A stretch of 64,000 bases of DNA from Oscillospiraceae bacterium (GTDB taxonomy: Bacteria; Bacillota; Clostridia; Oscillospirales; UBA929). Below the pieces are notes generated by a model, which was not told the DNA's origin, did not search any database, and saw nothing but the letters and a program-made list of their open reading frames with translations. Positions 38,001 through 46,602 of the stretch are shown piece by piece. The stretch lies in contig WRLU01000003.1 in the NCBI GenBank assembly GCA_009777475.1, positions 1-64,000 of the forward strand, in the 5' to 3' direction. A program made the position numbers and the translations under genes. Numbering within the stretch: the first letter of the stretch is position 1; each line of letters opens with the position of its first letter.

Positions 38001-38656
38001 ATCAAAAAACACCTAGCTGTTTCCGCTTGCCTTGCCAAGCTCTCGGCCTGAGGTTTTAATTCTTCGATTTTATCGTCTACCCTTTGTAAATTCTGCTCTG
38101 CCAAAATCAGCTTGCGTCCAGCCTCTTCTTTGCGGCTGCGGTACTTGGCAATTCCGGAGGCTTCCTCGAATATCTTGCGCCGATCAATCGGTTTTTCAGA
38201 CATAATCCGGTCAATCATACCCTGCCGGATAATCGAATACCCGCCTGAACCCAATCCGGTATCCATCAAGAGCGATTGCAGATCCTTCAGGCGTACCCCT
38301 GTTTTGTTGATATAATACTCGCTCTCGCCCGAACGGTATAGCCTCCGTGTGATAACAAGCTGTTCGGTATCTGTTCCAAAACGATTTTCTTTGTTATCTA
38401 AAACAAGTGAAACCTCGGCAAAGCCCAATGCCCCACGCTGCGCCGTACCGTGGAAAATGACCTCTTCCATTTTTTTATCACAACGCATAGCCCTGGCATT
38501 TTGCTCACCTAAAACCCAGCGCATAGCCTCGGCTATATTACTTTTCCCGGAGCCGTTAGGCCCAACCACAGCAGTAACGCCATCATGGACATCAAGGGTA
38601 ATTTTGTCGGGAAATGTCTTGAATCCCTGTATAAAAAGGGATTGCAGACGACCCAT
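35096..38656 (-). CDS. smc: Chromosome segregation protein SMC
   Basis: [41 protein letters not shown]; hinge; [44 protein letters not shown]. Confidence 0.98.
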   Translation of the reverse strand: [1186 protein letters not shown]

Positions 38657-38764
38657 TCATCACTCACCACCATTCGCTATTTTTAGGCAATCCATGAAAA
38701 GCGGATTTAGGAGATTGCCATCTGCTGTATTTCAACGTTAATCACTCCTATTTGATTGCTAGGT

Positions 38765-39403
38765 CTATAGAGTACCAATAGCCGTTGCTGCCGCAACCTG
38801 CTCGGCGGCCTTTTTGCTTTTTCCTCTCCCCTGACCCCGGCAAATTCCGTCTACATACACCTGACATGTAAAAACCTTCTGATGATCGGGACCCTCCTCT
38901 GATACCAGGCGGTATTCGGGTGACAGGCTTCCTTCCGCCTGTACAAGCTCCTGCAGACGAGTTTTAGCATCCTGTGTCGAAATAGTCATCGGGGTGAGCA
39001 TAAGCTCCCTGTACACAAGATCACGGCAGGGTTCTATACCGCCATCGAGATAGATCGCCCCCAGTACTGCTTCAAAGCCATCTGACAGGAGGGAATCTCG
39101 TTCAGCACCTCCGCCTGCCAATTCCCCTCGTCCCATCCTTAAGTATTTCCCTAATTCTATTTTACGGGCGGCCTGTGCTAATGTCTGTTCGCATACATGA
39201 CCTGCCCGCATGCGTGTAAGCTCACCCTCAGATATTCCCGGATTGTTTTGATAGAGATATTCGGCAGAAAGAAACCCCAAAATAGAATCTCCCAAAAACT
39301 CCAATCGTTCATTGTGTTCGCCGCCATTCTCGTTAACCCATGAGCTGTGTGTAAGGGCGGCTTGTAAAATATTCGTATTTTTGAATGTATAGTTAAGCTT
39401 CAT
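38765..39403 (-). CDS. rnc: Ribonuclease III
   Basis: NERLEFLGDSILGFLSAEYLY; SDGFEAVLGAIYLDGG; dsRBD. Confidence 0.97.
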   Translation of the reverse strand: MKLNYTFKNTNILQAALTHSSWVNENGGEHNERLEFLGDSILGFLSAEYLYQNNPGISEGELTRMRAGHVCEQTLAQAARKIELGKYLRMGRGELAGGGAERDSLLSDGFEAVLGAIYLDGGIEPCRDLVYRELMLTPMTISTQDAKTRLQELVQAEGSLSPEYRLVSEEGPDHQKVFTCQVYVDGICRGQGRGKSKKAAEQVAAATAIGTL

Positions 39404-40430
39404 TTTTATTATTGCTCCTCGTATTCATAGCTTCTATATTTGCCCCAATTGCATCAATTATCCTGCCATCAACAAACTCCTTTGCCTGCCTTACTGCGTT
39501 TTGAACAGCCTTGGCGTTTGACGAGCCGTGTGCTTTTATTACAGGCCTGCAAATGCCGAGCAATGGTGACCCCCCTACCTCGGAATAATCCAAAATCTTT
39601 TTGAATTGACGCAAATCTTCTTTAACTGTAATAGCAGCCAGCTTGCTCAAAGTGTTTTTGTAAAACATCCCCTTTAGCATATCTGCAAAAAACAGCCCTA
39701 CGCCTTCCATTGTTTTCAAGAAAATATTGCCTGAAAATCCTTCCGCCACCACAACATCGCAGGCACCGAACACTACATCCCGCGCCTCAACATTTCCGGC
39801 GAATTCTATGCCCCCTTCCTTCGCTGCCTGACTCATCAGAAAATATGCTTCTTTTTGCAGGGCAGTTCCTTTATTCTCCTCGGCTCCTATATTCAAAAGC
39901 CCCACAACAGGCTTTTCTTTGCCAAACAACGTTCCGGCGTAAATGCTGCCCATATATGCAAACTGTAATAAATATTCCGGCTTGCATTCCAGATTAGCTC
40001 CGCAGTCAATCAGCAATGCGCCGCCAGTCTTAGTTGGCACTACCGGGGCAAGGGCGGCCCGGCGAATCCCTTTTATACGTCCCGGACCGAATATGGCACC
40101 CGACAAAAGTGCACCGGTATTGCCAGCCGAAACGAAGGCATCCCCTTTGTTTTCAGAAAGCATGCGGAATCCAACTGTCATGGAGGAGTCGGGCTTGTCC
40201 CGGCTTGACTTTGCAGGGTCATCGGTCATCTTAACGCTCTGAGAGGCGTGGTTCAGCGAAAGTCCGGGCGGCAAATCACTGTGACCCAAGTCTTTCAGTG
40301 CTTTCAGCACCTCCTCGGTATTCCCCACAAGCGCAACCTGCACACCGTAGGCCTGTACAGCCTGTAATCCTCCTTTGACTATCTCAAGAGGAGCGTTGTC
40401 ACCGCCCATAGCATCTAATATGATTTTCAT
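39393..40430 (-). CDS. plsX: Phosphate acyltransferase PlsX
   Basis: MKIILDAMGGDNAPLEIVKGGLQA; VSAGNTGALLSGAIF. Confidence 0.97.
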   Translation of the reverse strand: MKIILDAMGGDNAPLEIVKGGLQAVQAYGVQVALVGNTEEVLKALKDLGHSDLPPGLSLNHASQSVKMTDDPAKSSRDKPDSSMTVGFRMLSENKGDAFVSAGNTGALLSGAIFGPGRIKGIRRAALAPVVPTKTGGALLIDCGANLECKPEYLLQFAYMGSIYAGTLFGKEKPVVGLLNIGAEENKGTALQKEAYFLMSQAAKEGGIEFAGNVEARDVVFGACDVVVAEGFSGNIFLKTMEGVGLFFADMLKGMFYKNTLSKLAAITVKEDLRQFKKILDYSEVGGSPLLGICRPVIKAHGSSNAKAVQNAVRQAKEFVDGRIIDAIGANIEAMNTRSNNKNEA

Positions 40431-40460
40431 AAAGGCAACACCTTTCTATCGTCTGAATTG

Positions 40461-41792
40461 CTAATCATCAATTGACAGTCGGTCAATTGCCGCCAACGCC
40501 CGCTCAGATATTTTGCGATTTTTCTCCTGCTTATCCCCAGGTGGATTGTCTAAAGCGGGCAGTAATCCAAAATTTATATTCATTGGCTCAAACCTATGTC
40601 CGCCCGGACCGCTTATATAGCCACACAACGCCCCGATAGCTGTTTCCTTAGGCCAGGATATAGGCTCTTGCCCTAAAAAACGCCGGGCGGCATGAATTCC
40701 GCAAACCAATCCTGAAGCACAGGATTCGATATACCCCTCCACCCCGGTGATCTGCCCGGCAAACATAATCCTATTATTTTGCTTGAGTGCAAACCATTCA
40801 TTAAGCAAGCCTGGAGATTGGATGTAGCTGTTACGGTGCATAACGCCATAACGGAGAAACTCGGCATTGCGCAATGCCGGTATCATCGAAAAGACTCGTT
40901 TTTGCTCACTGAAAAGAAGGTGTGTCTGAAACCCTACCATATTATACACCAGTCCTGCACTGTTGTCACGCCGTAATTGTAAAATCGCCCAAGACCCCTT
41001 TCCAGTACGCTCATCGCGCAAGCCTACCGGGCGCATACATCCGAAGCGCAGGGTATCTGCGCCGCGTCGTGCCATAACCTCCACCGGCATGCATCCCTCA
41101 AAGACTTTTTTATCCTCAAAACCATGTACAGGTGCTTCTCTGGCGGCGGATAGGGCTTGGTGAAATAATGTGAATTCCTCCTTATTCATAGGACAGTTGA
41201 TGTAGTCGGCTCCACCTCGCCCATAACGGGCCGCCTTAAATGAATGCTCTGGGTCAATGCTATCTGCGGCGACTAACGGAGCGGAGGCATCGTAAAAGTA
41301 TAGGAAATCACGGTTTCCCAGCAACCGCGCAATATCCTCGGCAAACAGTCCGTCTGTCAGAGGGCCTGTGGCAATAACAACCTCTCCGTGGCTTGGGATT
41401 TCCGTTGCTTCCCGGGTTATTACATTGATAAGTGGATGGTTTTTAATTTCATCTGTAATATATGAGGAAAACACCGCCCGGTCAACCGCCAGTGCACCTC
41501 CCGCCGGAACGCGGCAGCGTTCAGCAATTGTCATTACCAAGCTTTTGCAACGGCGCAATTCTTCTTTAAGAAGCCCCGGTGCGTTTTCCAGTCTGTCACC
41601 GCGAAATGAGTTGGAACAGACTAATTCCCCGAAATTATCCTCATGGTGTGCCGGCGACCGCCGGGTGGGCTTCATTTCTATCAGGTTGACAGGCACCCCC
41701 CTTTGGGCACACTGCCAAGCCGCTTCACATCCTGCCAATCCTGCCCCAATAATAGTAATCATACTCCAACCCCTCTGCCGCAGACCTTCCAA
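40461..41792 (-). CDS. trmFO: Methylenetetrahydrofolate-tRNA-(uracil-5-)-methyltransferase
   Basis: ITIIGAGLAGCEAAWQCAQRGVPVNLIEMKPTRRSPAH; ELVCSNSFRGDRLENAPGLLKEELRR. Confidence 0.97.
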   Translation of the reverse strand: MEGLRQRGWSMITIIGAGLAGCEAAWQCAQRGVPVNLIEMKPTRRSPAHHEDNFGELVCSNSFRGDRLENAPGLLKEELRRCKSLVMTIAERCRVPAGGALAVDRAVFSSYITDEIKNHPLINVITREATEIPSHGEVVIATGPLTDGLFAEDIARLLGNRDFLYFYDASAPLVAADSIDPEHSFKAARYGRGGADYINCPMNKEEFTLFHQALSAAREAPVHGFEDKKVFEGCMPVEVMARRGADTLRFGCMRPVGLRDERTGKGSWAILQLRRDNSAGLVYNMVGFQTHLLFSEQKRVFSMIPALRNAEFLRYGVMHRNSYIQSPGLLNEWFALKQNNRIMFAGQITGVEGYIESCASGLVCGIHAARRFLGQEPISWPKETAIGALCGYISGPGGHRFEPMNINFGLLPALDNPPGDKQEKNRKISERALAAIDRLSIDD

Positions 41793-42137
41793 AGAGGCAT
41801 TCTACATCAATGCGTGCCGATTTGCAAGACTTAGTTTTTATTGGAAATAGTCAAGTGCGTTGATCATAAGAAATCTAGTACATAGAATGGCAATTCGCGG
41901 AAATTGCATCTGAGACACATTTTTGCAATGACAAAACGATTATTTTGCTCGTTAAATTAAGATAGGACAGGTAACACCCGATGATTGGTGCCGCCTGTTT
42001 GCTATTTTGGGTTGCCTGTGATAGGATGAGCCGAGAGGAGCATACCGTTTAACACATAAATTGTTGACCGGGTATTCGCTTGGCTCTCCGCTGGCGGGAT
42101 AAATTTAATGCACGGAGACTTAGGAGTAAGGAAAAAT

Positions 42138-42794
42138 ATGAAGAATAAAGTATTACTTGTTGAGGATGATGCGATAATTGCGTCGGGACTTATCTACGCA
42201 CTCGAACAAGAGGGTTATGCTGTTACACACGCAAATACGGTCATAGAAGCGGAAAGTGCGTCACTAGGCGGCGATTTTAACCTTGCTATACTCGATATGC
42301 AGCTGCCGGACGGGACAGGATTTGATGTTCGGGAAACACTAAATGCAGATACCGCCGTGATTTTTCTAACCGTTGTAGACGATGAGGGGAACATCGTCAA
42401 GGCGTTCGAGAGCGGTGCTGATGACTATATCACAAAGCCGTTTCGCCTGCGGGAATTGCTTGCCAGGGTGAAACGAACCTTAAACACTCGTGATGTTAAC
42501 GGACGCTCGGGGGTTTCACTCGGCAGCATAACGATCGATCCGGCGGCAGGCAAAGCATACACATGCGGAAAACTGCTTGACCTTACCGCTCTTGAATACC
42601 GTCTGCTCTTAACATTTGCGTTGAACAAGGGGCAGATACTCACGCGTTCACAGATACTCGAGGGCATTTGGGATTCGGCGGGTAATTTCGTTGAAGACAA
42701 TACGCTGACCGTATATGTCAAGCGGTTGCGGGAGAAACTCGGCAGCGCTGTGAACATCGAAACCGTACGGGGGGTTGGTTATCGTGTGGATTAA
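42138..42794 (+). CDS. OmpR-family response regulator
   Basis: MKNKVLLVEDDAIIASGLIYALEQEGYAV; winged helix. Confidence 0.93.
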   Translation: MKNKVLLVEDDAIIASGLIYALEQEGYAVTHANTVIEAESASLGGDFNLAILDMQLPDGTGFDVRETLNADTAVIFLTVVDDEGNIVKAFESGADDYITKPFRLRELLARVKRTLNTRDVNGRSGVSLGSITIDPAAGKAYTCGKLLDLTALEYRLLLTFALNKGQILTRSQILEGIWDSAGNFVEDNTLTVYVKRLREKLGSAVNIETVRGVGYRVD

Positions 42795-43608
42795 GAAAAG
42801 TGAAGTAACTAAATTATCCGCTGACATACGCAGAATTATCGACGGGCAGGATGTTGATTTGCGCGATAATTCCGAAGGCGTATGGAAAATCCTAAAGAAT
42901 GACATTCATACTCTTGCGAACATTAAAAATGAGCAGGTCGGTTTATTAGGGAGGGAACGCAATATGATGGCTGAAACTCTCGCCAATATTTCGCACCAGC
43001 TAAAAACACCGCTGACTTCAATGATGGTCATGGCTGATTTACTTGATAACGCACCGCCTGACAAACAAGAAGAGTTTACCGCTAACATAAAGATAGGGCT
43101 TACACGTATGGAGTGGCTTGTTTCAGCACTTCTTAAAATGGCAAAACTCGATGCGGGTGCAATAGAATTTTCCATGCGGAATATACAGGCGGACGAGCTT
43201 GTAAATCTTGCCCTTGAACCGCTTCGGATATTGCTTGAAGCGAAACGCCAAAAAGTAGAAATATCATGTGATACGGGATTGTTCTGTGATAGAAAATGGA
43301 CTGCCGAGGCACTCTCAAACATAATAAAAAACGCTTCGGAATATTCGCCGGACGGCGGGAAAATCCGGGTGGAATCGGGCATGAATCCTATTTGCGGATG
43401 GATTTCCGTAACCGATAGCGGTGTTGGGATATCAAACAACAAAATCGCTAATCTATTCAAGCGCTTTGAGGGTTCCCGGAGCGATAAGGGTTACGGTATC
43501 GGGCTGCCTCTTGCCCTGGCCATTATGAGGGGACAGAATGGGGATGTAGAGGTAGACGGGGGCGGCAATGGTTGCGGTGCGGCTTTTATCTTGAAATTTT
43601 TTAAGTGA
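42775..43608 (+). CDS. Histidine kinase without evident transmembrane segment
   Basis: ETLANISHQLKTPLTSMMVMADLL; DKGYGIGLPLALAIM; no clear TM in N-terminus. Confidence 0.9.
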   Translation: MVIVWIKKSEVTKLSADIRRIIDGQDVDLRDNSEGVWKILKNDIHTLANIKNEQVGLLGRERNMMAETLANISHQLKTPLTSMMVMADLLDNAPPDKQEEFTANIKIGLTRMEWLVSALLKMAKLDAGAIEFSMRNIQADELVNLALEPLRILLEAKRQKVEISCDTGLFCDRKWTAEALSNIIKNASEYSPDGGKIRVESGMNPICGWISVTDSGVGISNNKIANLFKRFEGSRSDKGYGIGLPLALAIMRGQNGDVEVDGGGNGCGAAFILKFFK

Positions 43609-43614
43609 CTAAAC

Positions 43615-43668
43615 GGTCACTTTTATCTTCCGAATAGTCACAGTAGAGTCACTTTGGCTTGTTAAAAT
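43615..43668 (+). promoter_or_regulatory. Candidate response-regulator operator and promoter for ABC operon
   Basis: GGTCAC (43615), AGTCAC (43636), AGTCAC (43647) spaced 21 and 11 bp; TAAAAT -10-like 43663-43668. Confidence 0.5.
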
Positions 43669-43699
43669 GAAGTCATCACAAAATTAGGAGGGCAAATAC

Positions 43700-44380
43700 A
43701 TGGCTATTTTACGGGTCAAAGATTTAACCAAAATCTACGGCAAGAGGGACACTACCGTTACCGCACTGGGCGGCGTGAGTTTTTCCATGGAAAGAGGCGA
43801 GTTTGCTGCCATAATCGGAGCATCCGGCTCCGGCAAATCCACACTCATGCACCTAATAGGTGGTGTTGACCGCCCCTCATCGGGGAGCGTCACAGTTGAC
43901 GGAAATGAGATTTTCAAGCAGAACGAAAGCGAACTCGCCATCTTCCGGCGGCGTAATATTGGGTTGATTTATCAGTTTTATAACCTCATACCCACACTGA
44001 CCGCTGAGGAAAACATAATGCTGCCGCGCCTGCTCGACAACCGCAAGCCGGACGAAGAAAAACTGCAAACAATACTTGAAACTATCGGACTTACCGGCCG
44101 CACAAAGCATTTGCCAAGTGAACTGTCGGGCGGGCAGCAGCAGCGCGTATCAGTCGGCAGAGCTTTAATCAATGACCCTGCGCTGATTCTTGCAGACGAA
44201 CCGACTGGAAACCTCGACAGCAAATCAAGCCGTGAAATCATCGACCTTCTGAAACTTGCCAACAAGAGGTACAAGCAGACACTGCTGATCATTACGCACG
44301 ATGAGAAGATTGCACTCCAAGCCGACAGGATAATCACCATTGAAGACGGTTTGATTATCCGCGATGAGGAGGTGCGGTGA
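43700..44380 (+). CDS. ABC transporter ATP-binding protein (BceA/LolD-like)
   Basis: [51 protein letters not shown]. Confidence 0.96.
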   Translation: MAILRVKDLTKIYGKRDTTVTALGGVSFSMERGEFAAIIGASGSGKSTLMHLIGGVDRPSSGSVTVDGNEIFKQNESELAIFRRRNIGLIYQFYNLIPTLTAEENIMLPRLLDNRKPDEEKLQTILETIGLTGRTKHLPSELSGGQQQRVSVGRALINDPALILADEPTGNLDSKSSREIIDLLKLANKRYKQTLLIITHDEKIALQADRIITIEDGLIIRDEEVR

Positions 44381-46392
44381 TGAAAATAACAGCTAATTTG
44401 GCATACAGCCAGCTTAAAGTGAACCGCCGCCGTACCTTCTGGACGCTTTTAGGAATTGTTTTTTCCGGTGCGCTCATTACCGCAGTTTTCGGCGTTGCGG
44501 CAAGCGGAATCACATGGGTAGAGCGGGTTGCAAACAGCCCGGATACATTGATGTATAACGGCATTGTTTTTGGCATGGGCGTGCTGGTAAATCTACTGGT
44601 GATCGGGGTGTCTTTCGTAGTCATATCCAACAGCTTTCGTGTTAGTGCCGGGGAACGCACGGGTCAATTCGGGATTTTGAAAAGTGTGGGTGCCACGAAA
44701 AAGCAGATCACAGGGACGGTTGTATACGAGGGTTTATTTCTGATCACCATTGGAGTACCGCTCGGTATAATGCTTGGAAGCCTGTTCCATTGGGGCGGTA
44801 TTTTTCTTGCGAATGATATTCTAAGCGGTATGCAGGGAAGTTTTGTGCGTGATATTTCAATCCCCTTTGTCTTCTCGTGGATAGCCATTTTACTTTCCGT
44901 TGCACTTTCGAGCCTGACGGTACTGTATTCTGCGTGGCGTCCTGCACGAAAAGCGGCAAAAATCCCGGCGATTGATGCGATTCGAGGTGTGGGCGTAGTC
45001 AAAATCAGCGCAAAACAAGTACGCACAAACCCGATTGTGAAAATACTGTTTGGTTTTGAAGGAACACTTGCCGGCAAATCAATCAAACGCTCACAGCGTA
45101 ATTTCCGCGCAACGGTTATTTCACTTGCCGTTAGCATGGTTCTGTTCATCGGCGCCGGAGCTTTTGGATTGCAAATGCAAAACTTGATGGAAAACGATTG
45201 GCTGAGCGGCTCTTCGGCAAATGTTACCGTCAGTAATTGGTCGAGCAGGATTGACAATAGTCTGCCAATTGACGAGGCAGAGTGGGGCTGCCTTTCATAT
45301 GCACAGGCGTTGGATTTGACCGCGCAGTTCAAGCAGGAGGGCGATGTTATTATGATTGCCGAAGCCGGCAATTCGCCACGTGTTAAAATTTCACCGGAGG
45401 AAAGAACGGCCGATGCAAGCCCGCTATTAGACGATGATTTTGTGCCGATTGAAACCCGGGACAGACCGGGATACCGTTGGGTAAGGTTTGTCACACTTGA
45501 TGATAAAACGTATGCAAGGGTATCCCAACTTGCCGGCGTGCCACTCGGCAGCAACATTCTCGTGAATTTCGAGCGGCAATGGAGTGACGACCACCGCCGT
45601 GAAATCAGGGTGGAGCCGTATGTGTTCTCGGGGCAGACTTGGGCGTTTGAAAGCGAGACGATTATCGAAGGAGATGAAGCTTGGTATTACGAATCGGACG
45701 GAAACATAGAGCTTCACGGTGTTTTGAGTTTAGAGCATACTTTGCCCGAAATAGCGTCCCGCATGGGCGACAGCATGGTGATTGTGCCGCCGGACAGCGA
45801 TTTGTTCATCCAAAACAACGGAGATAGCGGAGGGGTTGGTTTTTGGTGGTTTGTCACGGCAGAAAATTCGAGTGAATTTCAATCCGCCGCACATGAACTC
45901 ATCGAACTATTTCAGGATGGAGAACACGGCACCTTTGGCGTTTCGAATCTGCAAGCTCAGCGCGACCAGGAAACGGCCATTGTCCGGGTTGTCATGACGG
46001 CGGCATATTTGTTCATCGCTATGCTTACCCTTATTGGCTTGACCAACGTCATAAGCACAATATCCACAAATGTACGCACACGTGCCAAAGAGTTTGCGGC
46101 ATTAGAAAGTGTAGGCATGACAAAATCAGGAATCGTTCGAATGTTACGCCTGGAAAGTTTGCTTTGCAGCATGCGTGCCATTTGCTTCGGCATACCGGGG
46201 GGGCTGTTGCTTTCGTATGTGACGCACCGAATCGTCGCCGATGAAAATACATGGCGTTTTGATGTGCCGTGGATGATTGTTTTGCAATGTACAATCGCTG
46301 TGTTTGTTATAACCTGGCTCACAATGCGGTCTGCCGCATCCCGGATTAGAAATAAGAATATAATCGAAACAATCAGAAGCGAGGGTGTGTAA
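44377..46392 (+). CDS. FtsX-like ABC transporter permease
   Basis: FtsX domains: [60 protein letters not shown]. Confidence 0.94.
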   Translation: MMKITANLAYSQLKVNRRRTFWTLLGIVFSGALITAVFGVAASGITWVERVANSPDTLMYNGIVFGMGVLVNLLVIGVSFVVISNSFRVSAGERTGQFGILKSVGATKKQITGTVVYEGLFLITIGVPLGIMLGSLFHWGGIFLANDILSGMQGSFVRDISIPFVFSWIAILLSVALSSLTVLYSAWRPARKAAKIPAIDAIRGVGVVKISAKQVRTNPIVKILFGFEGTLAGKSIKRSQRNFRATVISLAVSMVLFIGAGAFGLQMQNLMENDWLSGSSANVTVSNWSSRIDNSLPIDEAEWGCLSYAQALDLTAQFKQEGDVIMIAEAGNSPRVKISPEERTADASPLLDDDFVPIETRDRPGYRWVRFVTLDDKTYARVSQLAGVPLGSNILVNFERQWSDDHRREIRVEPYVFSGQTWAFESETIIEGDEAWYYESDGNIELHGVLSLEHTLPEIASRMGDSMVIVPPDSDLFIQNNGDSGGVGFWWFVTAENSSEFQSAAHELIELFQDGEHGTFGVSNLQAQRDQETAIVRVVMTAAYLFIAMLTLIGLTNVISTISTNVRTRAKEFAALESVGMTKSGIVRMLRLESLLCSMRAICFGIPGGLLLSYVTHRIVADENTWRFDVPWMIVLQCTIAVFVITWLTMRSAASRIRNKNIIETIRSEGV

Positions 46393-46446
46393 ATAATTTC
46401 CTTAAAGATATCAGTAATATCATCCGGGTGAATGCTTGCCCCTAAC

Positions 46447-46573
46447 CCACCGTCTGCCTCGCCGTAGCCGGCTTCTTAACCGTAGCACCGTGCCACACTT
46501 GATCGCCCGCGGCCAGCGTAAACTCCGCTTTTTTGGCATATGCCGTGCCGTAGGGCTTGGCGGTGTGGTCGGC
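46447..46573 (-). pseudogene. Orphan second copy of C-terminal end of the downstream-facing secreted protein gene
   Basis: ACCGTCTGCCTCGCCGTAGCCGGCTTCTTAACCGTAGCACCGTGCCACACTTGATCGCC... parallels 46624-46750 (offset 177). Confidence 0.8.
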
Positions 46574-46602
46574 TTCAGTCATCGACATCCGATGGTGCAG
46601 TC

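Noticed and set aside
44664-45557. Minus-strand ORF of 297 aa
   Set aside because: Antisense to the FtsX permease, no recognisable motif.
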